Positions 1 to 11,000 of a stretch of 56,761 nucleotides of DNA are shown here, in pieces (within the stretch, counting starts at the first letter, position 1; every line of letters starts with the position of its first letter). The notes below the pieces were generated by a model. It was not told the origin of the DNA, searched no databases, and saw only the letters and a list, made by a program, of their open reading frames with translations. The stretch is from an uncultured Verrucomicrobiales bacterium (GTDB taxonomy: Bacteria > Verrucomicrobiota > Verrucomicrobiia > Verrucomicrobiales > DEV007), in assembly GCA_938082635.1 (NCBI GenBank), contig CALLLI010000134.1, positions 1 to 56,761 of the forward strand, given 5' to 3'. The position numbers were made by a program, and so were the translations under genes.

Positions 1-247
1 TGTCAGAAGCGCTGGAGGCAAGCCACCGGGAGATCTGGGAGCGCTGCATCCAGATGCCAAGAAGTTAAGTTAAGAGCATCCGGCGGAGTCCCTCGCCAAA
101 GTGATCCAGGGGTGGGTGGCCTTCGGTGTGCCCTGAAGGCGCGAACACCCGGAATTTTGGCCCCAAATGCCGCCCCAGCGGCTTTTTCTACTCGACTATC
201 ATGCGCACTACAGGATAATCGCCGCTCCGTGCTCTCACATTGTGTCT
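1..247. other. Short stretch without a recognisable gene
   Basis: I find no intact gene here. It lies directly downstream of the decayed oxidoreductase gene on the minus strand, where the last part of that protein would be expected, but no frame gives the usual C-terminal motifs of the family. The minus frame is open for about 80 codons but its translation is rich in R, P and A and resembles nothing I know. It is probably decayed or rearranged sequence. Confidence 0.4.
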
Positions 248-1478
248 TCATGAATGGGACAGGTTAGGGCCTCCTTTGATCGCATCTACCCAGTCTCGAT
301 AATGTCCCTTTGATCGGGGAATTGAGGGCTCTGGTTTGGTCATCGACGCTCGTAGCGTGTCTGGAAATACCCGGGGCGCTCCGCCAGCACCGTCGCACTG
401 GATGATCCCCTTCTCCGACGAGTAAGATGCCTCGCCGCGGTAGTTTCATGGACTCGGGCATGCTCTCGGGAGGAGCTGGTTTGAGGCCGCCGGAGTATCA
501 GGTGATTTTCAGTGGTGGTTGTTCTCCTCGAGCGTGAAAGTGATAGTGTCCAATCTCTCCGCAGGGGGCGATGTCTCGATCTCCGAAGCCTGCCGGGAGA
601 ATCTCGACGCTTTCTGGTGCTTTCAAATCACAGGCCCAAGTGATGGCGTCGAGATCGTGGCAGCCGAAGTCTCCAAGGGCACCGCATCCGTAGTCCCAGA
701 AATCGCGCCACTTGACGGGAGCGATTGCCTCGTGAAGCGGGCGCTCCTTGGCGGGGCCTAACCAAAGATCCCAATTCAGATTCTTCGCAGGCGTTGATTT
801 ACTCGTTGGGTAGCCCGTTAGTCCTGGGTTCCAACGTGTGGCTGGCACCCAAGCATGAGCCTCTGTCACTTTTCCAATGACGCCGGTTTTTACATACTCG
901 ACTGTTTGTCGGATCCCGTTGGCACTGTGACCGCCATTGCCCATTTGCGTGGCCAAGCCGGTCTCTTGGGCAACGTCCCGTACCTGACGAACTTCTCATA
1001 GGTTGTGAGTCAGCGGCTTCTCGCAATAGACGTGCTTGGCCGCTCGCATTGCGAGGACGGAGATGTAGGCATGACTGTGATCTGGGGTAGAACAAACCAC
1101 TGCGTCGAGCGAGGTCTCTTTCTCCAACATGACCCGGAAATCTTCATATTGAGCTACTCGGTGATTCGGCGTCTTCTCGCGGTAGTGGTCTTCTACCATC
1201 TTCGTCACCGGATCCATGCCGGCTTCGGTCTTGTAGTAGAAGTCTGATAGATTCCAGTAGCGAGCCGGATCGGCAATCGCTGTTATCTGCACGTCGTCGA
1301 GACGCATCAGATTGGCCGTGTTCCCCTTGCCCTTCCCACCAGCTCCGATGATCCCAATGTTCACTTTCTCACGCGGTGGAGTGACGTTGGCGCCTCCCAA
1401 GACATGGTGTGGAATGATCGTGGGGAACCCGATCACTGCGGAAGTCTTTGCTAGGAAACGTCGGCGGGAGGAGATCAT
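248..1478 (-). pseudogene. Gfo/Idh/MocA-family oxidoreductase, degraded
   Basis: This was a secreted NAD(P)-dependent oxidoreductase of the Gfo/Idh/MocA family. The N-terminus is a Tat-type signal (SRRRFL followed by a hydrophobic stretch), then the Rossmann motif GIIGAGGKG and the conserved EKP of CEKPLTHN. The frame from 1478 is interrupted by TGA at 996-998 (codon 161, where relatives have an aromatic residue after HNL) and by TGA at 498-500 (codon 327, where relatives have Trp in TWY.GGL). Homology continues through both stops. Near 411-416 the reading shifts: the other frame reads GIIQCDGAGGAPRVFPD and later HYRDWVDAIKGGPN, which is typical of the family, and it stops at TGA 248-250. The last part of the protein is not found. 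The frameshift argues for decay rather than TGA recoding. The gene begins 23 bases after the secreted protein gene upstream. Confidence 0.85.
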
Positions 1479-1501
1479 GACCCTGAATTGGAAAACTGAG
1501 T

Positions 1502-2032
1502 TTACTTTGTATCTTCTTTCTTCTCTGGTGCCTTCGCTTCGTCTATCGCTGGCTCGTGCGTGATCATACCATTGAGCAATCCTTGAAGGCCCGGGCCAGA
1601 CCACGTACCAGCATAGGAGTCCTTGTAAACTAACACACGTGCTGAATACTTGTTGCCGCCTGGGATGCCCATGTTGTTCACCACCATCACGGGAGTGTCA
1701 TCCGCCCACTCGACGCGTAGTGGCACGGGAACGACCATGTTGAATCCACCATACTCGATCCGTGAGTTCACGGTCCAGAAGCCGTTTTCATTTTTCTTTA
1801 CGCTAACGATAGTGTATTTGTCTTCCTTCTCAGGAGTCAGTTTACCATCCTTGATCAAGCACCAGCGCCCAGACATGGTGGCATTGGTCATGGTATTGAT
1901 AAAGCGAGCTTCGAGCTCTTCTTGGCTCGGCTTCTTTGGTTTGGGCGTTTTCGCCTGCTCTGGAGCCGGAGCGTCTTGAGCAAAGCAAATTGCAGTGAGC
2001 AGGCACGAAAGAATAAGGCATGTCAGTTTCAT
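1502..2032 (-). CDS. Small secreted protein of unknown function
   Basis: A 176-residue protein with a clear Sec signal peptide (MKLTCLILSCLLTAICFAQ), a proline/lysine-rich linker at about 20-38 and a globular beta-rich region at about 40-155. The globular part has segments such as MSGRW near its start and YSARVLVYKDSYAGTW near its end. Similar short secreted proteins with an SGRW..YAGTW pattern occur in Planctomycetes and Verrucomicrobia (from memory), without assigned function. The C-terminus is charged and Lys-rich. The decayed oxidoreductase gene follows 23 bases downstream on the same strand, so the two were probably co-transcribed. No catalytic motif is visible. Confidence 0.8.
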   Translation of the reverse strand: MKLTCLILSCLLTAICFAQDAPAPEQAKTPKPKKPSQEELEARFINTMTNATMSGRWCLIKDGKLTPEKEDKYTIVSVKKNENGFWTVNSRIEYGGFNMVVPVPLRVEWADDTPVMVVNNMGIPGGNKYSARVLVYKDSYAGTWSGPGLQGLLNGMITHEPAIDEAKAPEKKEDTK

Positions 2033-2120
2033 ATGGTTTATTTAACCACAGGAGAGGGGGCAATGCTCGCGGAAGATTGCGCGGAATTGGCTGGGGCGGT
2101 CGGTGCTTTGGGAAATGCGT

Positions 2121-2582
2121 TCAGAGCACGCGCTCAAGATTGAATCGCGAATCGTCGTCTAGCGCGGCAATCGATTCGATTTCATAGCGATTGCCCATGC
2201 TATCTCGGATGATCAGATGATCATCCGAGAGTCGGGTGATATTCTTGCCGGGTTCGCGTAGGTTGAAATAGCGATCCCCGCGATTCGTTTCCACCCGAAG
2301 ATAGCGGTGGCCATGATTCACGTAGCTTTCGGTGATCCGAGTGACCTTGGCGATACGATAGGCTTTCCAGAGTTCGGATTCCGCTAGGGAGCGGGACTTG
2401 GAATCAAGATCCTGAAGCGAGTCCAACCAGGCAAGCTCCTTCTTCCCTTTGATGTCCATGATAGAGATCTGGCCCTCCGGTGCGGAGATAGGACGTGCGT
2501 AGACGAGCAGCACGGGCACACTTTCCCCGTCGTCGATGGATGCCAAGATGCTGTCGGCTTCTTTGTGGAGTCGAATCTTCAC
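2121..2582 (-). CDS. DUF1854 family protein, ABC-transporter partner
   Basis: A 153-residue protein without signal peptide or membrane segment. It matches the DUF1854 pattern: an early segment of the type 'ILVYARPISAPEG.ISIMD' containing a conserved P.SAP..ISI, a middle 'ELAWLDSL.DLD' and a C-terminal RYEIESIAALDDDSR. In other bacteria DUF1854 genes sit next to an ABC exporter, sometimes in cyanophycin-linked loci. Here it follows the exporter gene with only a two-base gap and is almost certainly co-transcribed with it. No cyanophycin synthetase or cyanophycinase gene is in the window, so the transported substrate is unknown. The protein may act as a cytoplasmic accessory to the exporter; that role is inferred from pairing only. 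Confidence 0.8.
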   Translation of the reverse strand: MKIRLHKEADSILASIDDGESVPVLLVYARPISAPEGQISIMDIKGKKELAWLDSLQDLDSKSRSLAESELWKAYRIAKVTRITESYVNHGHRYLRVETNRGDRYFNLREPGKNITRLSDDHLIIRDSMGNRYEIESIAALDDDSRFNLERVL

Positions 2583-2584
2583 GA

Positions 2585-4969
2585 TCAGTCCATGCTGTAG
2601 GCTTTGTGCCGGTTGTTCTCTGCTTGAATGCGAACGAGCTTGGCGAAATGGCCGTCTTCCTTGGCCATGAGTTCCTCGTGCGTCCCCATCTCGATGATCT
2701 GACCGTCATCGATGACTAACAATCGATTCGCATTGCGCAACGTCGCCAGGCGATGCGCAATGGCAAGGGTGGTGCGGCCTTTCACCAGGTTAGCGATGGC
2801 TGCTTGAATGGCTTTCTCGGTTTCTGAATCGACGGCCGATGTGGCTTCGTCGAGGATAAGTATGGGAGGGTCATTGAGAATGGCACGGGCGATGGCAAGG
2901 CGTTGCTTCTCGCCTCCTGAGAGATTCGAGCCGCTCTCGCCGACCAGGGTGTCGTAGCCTTCTTCCTTGCCAAGAATAAATTCATGAGCTTCGGCGGCGC
3001 GGGCTGCCCTGACGATATCCTCAAACGACGCCTTGGGCCGACCGTAGCTGATGTTGTCCAAGATGCTGGCATTGAAGAGAAACGGATCTTGCATCACGAT
3101 GCCGATGTTCTCGCGCCATTGGGTCAGCTTGATGGTTCGAAGGTCATGTCCATCAACCTTGATGGTGCCGGAGTCGACGTCGTAGAATCGGCAGCAAAGA
3201 TTGATAATGGTGCTCTTGCCTGCACCACTCTTGCCGACTAGCCCTATCATTTCTCCTGGCTTGATGACGACTGAGATGCCTTTGATGACTTCCTTGCCGC
3301 GGTCGTAACTGAAGCGGACATCCTCGAAGCAGATGGAACCTTCGATCTTTGGAAGTGTGATGGCGTCAGGATCTTCGTATTGCTCAGGATTCTGGTCGAG
3401 GATGTGGAGGATGCGTTCAGCCGACGCAAAGGCGTGGGTCATCCAATTGATCACGGCCGTGAACCACTGGAGAGGCGCGTAGAACATCACCATGTAGCCA
3501 ATGAATGCGATCAGGTCGCCAAAGGTGAACGATGAAGTCGGATCGAGGATGGCGCGCCCACCAAAGTACCAGACTGCGACTGATCCCAAACCGATGACCA
3601 ATGCCATGACCTCGGCAAAGCGAATCCAGGTCTTCTCCAAGCGAAAGACCACCGTAAAGAAGCCCTCGTTGTCCTTTGTAAACTGCTGGTGGCGACGTTC
3701 TTCCTGAGTGAGCGACTTGACTGATTTGATGCCACGAATGCTCTCGCCGAGGGTGGAATGCATCACACTGTTGCGATTTCCGCGTTTGTGAAAGAGGGGA
3801 ACGAGACGCTTCCAGAACCAGCCTCCGCCAATAGTGAGCAAGGGGACGGGAAGAAAGACGAACAGTGCGAGGAACGGGTTGAGCCAGAAGAGGATAGCTC
3901 CGATGGCGATGAAAGAGAGAGTGTTGATGAAGAGGTAGGGCACCCCTTCTACAAGGAACTGCTTAAGTTCGGCTGTGTCGTTCATCACTCGACTGATGAG
4001 TTCGCCACTCTCACGTTTGCCGTGATAGTTCATAGTAAGGCGCTGCATTTGATTGTGCAGGCGCTCTCGGAGATCAGCGGTGACTCGTCCACTGAGCCAG
4101 GCCGTGATACTGTTCCCAAAGACCCGCCCGATGCCGATGAGAACATAAGCCCCAGCGATGAGCGAGCAGAGAAAGCCTAGCGAACGGGTTGCCTCTGTCG
4201 TATTGACCAGAGCCAAGTCGCCTTCGTTGAGCACTTCATCGACGATGAACTTCGTGATGAGTGGAATCGACATCTGCGCGATCACCGTCACTAACATAGC
4301 GATGGTCATGAGGATCAGACGCCCTCGATAAGGCTGCACGATCTCATACAACCGTTTGATGATCTCCATCCGAGGAACATCTGTCGGGCTCTGGGCGCCG
4401 CGTTCTGGCAAAGGCACGCCCGACTTGGAATAGGCTGGGCCATCAAGCGTCGGCAAGATGATCTCGCGATCATTCACAAGATCTTCAATGATGCGTGCGC
4501 CTGCCGCGAACTCGGGGATGAGGTCTCGACTGTAACAGACGAGCGTCATCATGCCTTGAGCCGTCTTGACCATGATACGTCCCCCGCCAAAGAGTTCGAC
4601 ATTCTTTGCTGAATCGATGTCTGCTAGAGCGACCCTGACAGATTCCTGGCCTTCTCCCAAACCGATCACTGATTTATCCGTCACGACGAGGAACGATGTC
4701 GCGAAATGTCCCTCATGATCCATGTCTCCTTTTAAGCAGTAGCAGATGGCGTCATCCTTGGGTACCTGGGCAGCCAGTGCCTCTGAAAGAGTCTCATGGA
4801 AGCGCGGGTCAGGCTCTTGAACTGGAACCGTTGCGGGCACGCGAGAGCGAAGCATAGGCGTTCTCAAATGGCGAACTAAACCCAGTAATGAGAGTGCTGC
4901 GCGACAAGCGGCTCTGTCTCTGCGTGAGCGCGAAGTTGGTGCTTTCAGAGCAACCTCTGATTCTATCAT
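2585..4969 (-). CDS. ABC exporter (fused membrane and ATPase domains) with extra N-terminal domain
   Basis: A 794-residue ABC half-transporter of the MsbA/ABCB type. Residues about 210-480 form the six-helix exporter membrane domain. The ATPase domain follows, with Walker A GKSGAGKST (about 577), signature LSGGEKQRL (about 680), Walker B ILILDEATS (about 700) and the H-loop AIAHR (about 735). Unusually, residues about 60-180 form an additional soluble domain with a strand-rich pattern (FLVVTDKSVIGLGEG, VELFGGGRIMVKT) that looks PH-like; the exporter proper starts near 'MEIIKRLYEIV'. The true start may be the Met at 4855 (residue 39), because the first 38 residues are basic and low-complexity and neither start has a good ribosome site. 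It is paired with the DUF1854 gene two bases downstream. The substrate cannot be told from sequence. Confidence 0.9.
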   Translation of the reverse strand: MIESEVALKAPTSRSRRDRAACRAALSLLGLVRHLRTPMLRSRVPATVPVQEPDPRFHETLSEALAAQVPKDDAICYCLKGDMDHEGHFATSFLVVTDKSVIGLGEGQESVRVALADIDSAKNVELFGGGRIMVKTAQGMMTLVCYSRDLIPEFAAGARIIEDLVNDREIILPTLDGPAYSKSGVPLPERGAQSPTDVPRMEIIKRLYEIVQPYRGRLILMTIAMLVTVIAQMSIPLITKFIVDEVLNEGDLALVNTTEATRSLGFLCSLIAGAYVLIGIGRVFGNSITAWLSGRVTADLRERLHNQMQRLTMNYHGKRESGELISRVMNDTAELKQFLVEGVPYLFINTLSFIAIGAILFWLNPFLALFVFLPVPLLTIGGGWFWKRLVPLFHKRGNRNSVMHSTLGESIRGIKSVKSLTQEERRHQQFTKDNEGFFTVVFRLEKTWIRFAEVMALVIGLGSVAVWYFGGRAILDPTSSFTFGDLIAFIGYMVMFYAPLQWFTAVINWMTHAFASAERILHILDQNPEQYEDPDAITLPKIEGSICFEDVRFSYDRGKEVIKGISVVIKPGEMIGLVGKSGAGKSTIINLCCRFYDVDSGTIKVDGHDLRTIKLTQWRENIGIVMQDPFLFNASILDNISYGRPKASFEDIVRAARAAEAHEFILGKEEGYDTLVGESGSNLSGGEKQRLAIARAILNDPPILILDEATSAVDSETEKAIQAAIANLVKGRTTLAIAHRLATLRNANRLLVIDDGQIIEMGTHEELMAKEDGHFAKLVRIQAENNRHKAYSMD

Positions 4970-5039
4970 ATATGAAAAACATTGAAAATACTATACTTGT
5001 AAAGTTGAGATGGTTTGGTAGGGCCCTAATACTAAGATC

Positions 5040-8000
5040 TTGAAGATTAGTGTATGTTCGAGTAAGATTCTGTGTCTGTTCCTGCTTTCTTGCCAGCTGG
5101 CGGGAGCTGCGGTCAGGGTAAACGAGTTGTCAGCGGCAACGTCGACGAGACTTCTTTCCTTCGCGGAGAATGGGAGCCCTAGCCTTGGAACTACGGTGGC
5201 GTGGAATCTTCAGGACTATGATGCCACTGCCTGGATTACGGCCAGCACTCCTATCAACTGGGATGATACGGCTGGATTGAGGGATCAAATGAGGCTGATC
5301 ACCCCCTCACTGTACGTGCGGCGGGAGTTTAACGTCAGCGCCGCAGACGCCGCGTCTTCGCAGACGCTCAACCTCGATTTGGACGTCGACTTCGGCTATG
5401 TGGCGTATTTGAACGGTGTGGAGGTGGCCCGTCGCAACTTGGGGCCGGTCGACGCCTTCATCGCCTTCGATCATCTCGCATACAATGGTGGAGTGGGCGG
5501 TCTGCAGAGCCGTGATCTGGGCCCAGCCAACGGGCATCTCTTTGAAGGGCAGAATGTGTTGGCGATTCAGATACACACCTACGCTCTCAATCGATCAGTT
5601 TCCGTGGCGTCGGGTCTATCGGTATCTGGTGGGTCGAGCTTGGTGACGATGACGGACAGCTTCGACTACTTAGTGGGGCTCACCGAGCCCTCCGGTGGCG
5701 TCTACGATTTGTTGGCACCAGAAGCCGATGGTGACATCAACCACGAAGATTGGATAGAGCTGTACAATGATGGTGCGAGTTCTGTGGATCTATCAGGGTG
5801 GGGATTGAGTGACAATCCTCAGTCTCCTTTGAAGTGGACGTTTCCGAATGGTACGACGATTCCGGCTGATGGCTTCTTGGTGCTCATGGCCGATGGTTCT
5901 GGTGCCGTGGGCAATTTCTTGCATACGACTTTCAGCCTAGCTGCGAGTGGGGGTGCGGTCGTCTTATCCGATGCCAGTGGTACCATTCAACACAGCGTGA
6001 ACCCCTATCCTGAACAGGATTACTTCCACACCTATGGCTGGACCGCAGGAAATGTGTGGCAGCACCTGAAGATAGGAACCCCTGGGGCAGCGAACATTTC
6101 CACCGGTCAGGAAGATATCGTCGCTAAGCCTGATTTTAGTGTTATGGGAGGATTTTATGATAGTGCCGTGACTGTGCTTCTAGCGACGACGACTCCCGGT
6201 GGCACTATTCGTTACACCACCGATGGCAGCGAACCGACTTCGACCAATGGTAGTGCCTATAGCAGCAGCTTGAACTTTACGGGGCCAACGGTGCTACGTG
6301 CACGGACGTTTTTATCAGGAGCCTTGTCATCCGAGGTGGCGACTGAGACCTACCTCATCTACGACCCTCTCGGGCTACTAGCATTCCTCCGTGATAATCC
6401 TGCGGTTAGCATTTCCGGCGATGACTCGCGCACAGTGTATGATGACAACGGCATTACCTCCGAGGGCGAAGTGGGGCAAGATGGAGCCTACGCTTTGAGG
6501 CTTCTGCGAGGCCGGTTTACGGAGCGGCAGGCCAATCTAGAGTTCCTCTATCCGGGAAACCCTGCGGGTTCGTCAGTGAGCACGGGGGCAGGTATTCGCT
6601 TTGCTGGCAGCACGCATAGCCGAAACGTGGCGGATATGAGTATGCTAGATTTCAGTCCGTGGCCAATCAATTACAATACCCGGCCCTCGATGAATTTATT
6701 CCTCCGGGATGACTATGGTGCGAAGTCGGTTTCTGGTGAGAACTTGATCCCAGATTCGGCTGTGACGAAGCAGTCGACGATGCGGCTGCGTTCAGGCAAG
6801 AACGATACTATCGTATTCACTAAAGATGAAATCGTGCGGCGAGCCATGGCGGATATGGGCCATCCTAGTGCGGTGGGGAACTTTGTGAACCTCTGGGTGA
6901 GTGGGGAATACAAAGGCATGTTCAATCTGACGGAGCGCTACCGGAAAGATTACTTTCAAGAGTTTTACGATACGTCCGACGAATTCGATGTGATTTCCTC
7001 GGGAGCCGACAGCGGTGACTTGGTCGCGTGGAACGCCATGCGTGACTATTATGCCAATAACGATCTTACCGTTCTCGCGAACTACGAAACGTTCAGCACG
7101 ATGTTGGATATCGATAACTTCATCGATTTCGTGCTGACGATTGCCTATGCGGTAAACGAGGATTGGGGAAACAATAACTGGGCGTTTGCGAGACGCCGAG
7201 CACCAGGTGGAAAGTTCGTGGGATTGGTTTGGGATGCTGAGGCCACTTTCCGCGGCTACAACGTCGATCCAGAGACCTTCAACATGTACGACTCTTCTGA
7301 TCTCGATGTCGACGTAACCGGGGATGACAACCCGACGGGAGAGATCTTCACGGCGCTCAGGCACTCGCCAGAGTTTAAACTACGCTTTGCGGATCGGATG
7401 GCTGAGCACCTGTTTCACGAGGGGGCCTTGGAGGAGTCGATGTGGGTTCAGCGTCAGACGGCGTTGAGAGTTCAGATTGAAGAGACTTGGGAGTATTTGA
7501 GTGACTCGAACTACAGAGATGCCTTCCTGATAGAATGGTTTGGTCTGCGGCTTACTGGTTTACTTGCTTCGGGGGAGGAAGAAGGCTTCTGGTCGCAAAC
7601 AGATCCTAGCATCATGCCGTTGCCGCCAGAGTTCAGCCAACACGGTGGGAACATCACGGCTGGGTTTGACCTGACGATTACGAACCCTAACAGTGGGACG
7701 GTTTCAGAGGTTTATTACACTCTTGATGAGACCGATCCTCGTGTCTTGGGAGGGGCACTTGCTGGTGGCGCCCAGCTTTATTCAGGGGCGATAGATCTGG
7801 ATGGCTTCACTGGGGTTGTGTCTGCTCGAGCTTTCGTAGACGGCGTGTGGGGGCCGATTCAGGATGCCACATTCGTTTCTCCGATCCCGCCTCCTCTGCG
7901 GATCACCGAGTTAATGTATCACCCAGAGGATCCAAGTCCTGCCGAAATTGGCATGGGGTTTGTTAGTGGGGATGACTTTGAATACATGGAGTTACGAAAT

Positions 8001-11000
8001 GTCGGTGTTAACGATCTCGATGTGAGTTCGTATGCTCTCACTGCTGGGGTGCAATTTGACTTTGCCACGTCGACGCTCACCACCTTGGGGCCAGGGCAGC
8101 GGGTCTTGGTGGTGCGGAATCTCGTTGCTTTTGAGGCGCGGTTTGGTACTGGGCTCCCGGTGATTGGCACGTATACCGGCGGCCTTAAGAACAGCAGCGA
8201 GCAAATTCTCTTGGCGGGGCCTGGTGGTGTGCTCGTGCATGACTTTACCTATAGTGATGCGTGGTATCCGACGACCGATGGCGATGGCTTTTCGTTAGAG
8301 ATCATTGATGACACGGCAGCGACATCGACGTGGGCAATGGCAGGCAGTTGGCAACCTAGTGGTTCCATTGGTGGATCGCCTGGGACGGATGCGAGCGGGG
8401 CGCTCTTGCCGCCCGTCGGTAGTATCGTCATCAATGAGGTGCTGACCCATAGTGATGGCCCCGAGGGTGATTGGATCGAACTACACAACGTGTCAGGCAA
8501 CTCGATTGACATTAGCGGATGGTTTTTGAGCGACGATCCGGGAACGCCCTTGAAGTATGAGATTGGGGCTTCGGCCACACTTGCCGCAAATGGCTATATC
8601 GTGTTCAACGCGCGAGACCACTTCGGTCCGGCTTCCACAGACCCTGGCATGCTGTCCCCTTTTGGGTTGAGTGAGAAAGGTGACGAAGTGGTGGTGTCGT
8701 CTGGTTCTGGCGGTTCTCAAACTGGCTATCAGGAACAGGAGTCGTTCGCAGGTGCTGACAATGGAGTTACCTTCGGACGTCATACGCTGAGTGATGCGGA
8801 CGTGGTGTTCACGACTTTGGAGACACCTACACAAGGAAGTTTAAATAGTGACCCGTTAGTCGGTCCTGTGGTTATTTCTGAGATCAACTATAACCCGGCG
8901 TTTGCTGGCTACGAGTACATTAAGATTCTCAATCCAGGAGCCACCGCTGTTCCGCTCTACGATGTGGCGGTGCCAGCCAATACTTGGCAGATGACGAACG
9001 GGATCGACTTCACTTTTCCAACAGCCGTTTCCTTGTCTCCGGGTGCTCATCTTGTATTGGTGCCGTTTGATCCGGACGCGTCTCCGTCTGATCTGAGCAG
9101 CTTTGTCGCTTTGTATGGGATTGGAACCGGGGTCGAGATCTTTGGTCCGTATGCTGGCGGGCTTTCGAATGCCGGCGAGCGTGTGTCGCTGAGTAAGACA
9201 GGCACGCCTGATCCACTACGTCCTAACGAGATTCCTCTGATTGTGGTGGACTCGGTAAAGTACAATGATGTGGCTCCTTGGCCCACAGAACCAGATGGTA
9301 ATGGGGAAGTGCTTGCTCGAATTGATTCTGCTGTAATTGGGGATGAGCCTACCAATTGGGAGGGGGTAGTCACTCGTGTGCCTTCGGGGGGGAATGCCAA
9401 TCTTGTGAGCCTCGCGTTGAGCGCGGGCACGTTGGCCCCTGCTTTTGATCCCGACACGTTAGCCTACACCGCTGAGGTTGATTCTTTGATTGATAGTGTT
9501 TCTTTGGTGCCAACGGCTGCGGATGGCGACGCGACGATCGAGGTTCGTGTGAATGGCGGCAGTTACGTTGCAGTGAGTTCGGGCGCTTCAAGTGGGCTCC
9601 TGCTGCTTTCATATGGAGGCAACCCGATCGATGTTAGAGTCACTTCGATGAATGGGATGACCGTGAAGACCTACACATCAGTCGTGACGCGACAGGATCC
9701 CAGCAATAATGCGGACTTGTCCGATCTAGAGCTGAGTGTTGGTACGCTGACTCCTCTGTTTGATTCTAGTGTGACTTCTTACGCGGCGGCGGTAGACCAC
9801 GTGGCGACCACGATCACGGTGACCGCAACGGCTGACGATCCCGGAGCAACTCTTGCAGTAAGAGTGAACGGTGGAAGCTACGTTTCGGTGGGGAGTGGTA
9901 TCCAAAGCCCTGCCTTGACGGCCAGTGCTGTTGCAAACCCGGTCGACGTTCGCGTGACGGCGGAGGATGGATCGGATCTTGTTTATACGGTCGTGGTCAA
10001 TCGCTCGGCGAGTGCCAATGCCAATCTTGCCGCACTCGAACTCAGTGTAGGCACGCTGAGCCCTGTGTTTGATGGAGCGACTGTGGTTTATGGCGCGAGT
10101 GTCCTCTTTGCGAGTGATAGTCTTACTGTCACACCGACTGCTGCGGATCTTTCGGCATCCCTTCGCGTCCGTGTGAATGGAGGGACATTTGTGCCTGTAG
10201 CTTCGGGCAATGCCAGTAATCTACTTGCTCTCGCTGTTGGAGACAACGTAATCGACGTTGAGGCAACCGCTGAAGACGGAACGACGATCAAGATCTACAC
10301 CGTCACCGTGAGTCGCGCTGTTGCTGGTAATGCAGATCTCGTGGGTTTAGCTGTTTCCGTAGGAGCTTTATCGCCTGTGTTTGATACGGAAATAGAAAGC
10401 TATGATGTGGCTGTGACCTTCGATGTACCAAGCATAGCAGTGACTGCAACGGTAGATGATGTAACTTCCAGCCTCGAAGTTAGAGTCAATGGTTCCGCGT
10501 ATGCATTTATCACGTCTGGTGTGGCGAGTGGGCTGCTCGCTCTCGATCCTGGAAGCAATTTGGTCAATGTGCGGGTGACTGCTGCGGACGGAGTGACTCA
10601 ACGAGTCTACACCATCGCAGTGACTAGAATACTGAGAGTGACGACGCTCATCGATGAAGATGACGGGATTGATGTTAGCGGTGTATCTCTTCGTGAGGCT
10701 ATCGAAGAACCAGGTGCTGTGATCGACTTTGATCCAAGTCTTGATGACGGGATCATCGTTCTAACTGAGGGACGAATTACGATTGAGAAGAGTGTGCTCA
10801 TTGATGCGTCCTCCCTGCCCAATGGAATTAAAGTGTCAGGCAACGATATTACCCGCGTTTTGAGAGTGCTCTCGGGGAATGCCGTCACTCTGAACCGCGT
10901 TTCTATCATTGGGGGTATGACTGATTCCAGCAACGGGGCCGGAATCAAGAATGAGGGTAATCTGACTTTGGTTGATCTCGAGATTTCTGGCAATGCGGCA

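Noticed and set aside
248..1478. Possible TGA recoding as Trp or another amino acid in the Gfo/Idh/MocA gene
   Set aside because: Both internal stops are TGA and one sits at a conserved Trp, but the other is at a position usually Tyr, a frameshift follows, and other genes in the window end with TGA normally.
6792..7364. Minus-strand open frame (190 codons) opposite the CotH domain
   Set aside because: The opposite strand has recognised CotH motifs; the antisense product has no signal, motif or start context.
9386..10630. Tandem repeats as a CRISPR or non-coding satellite array
   Set aside because: The units are about 311-317 bases, diverged, and in frame as cadherin-like protein repeats.
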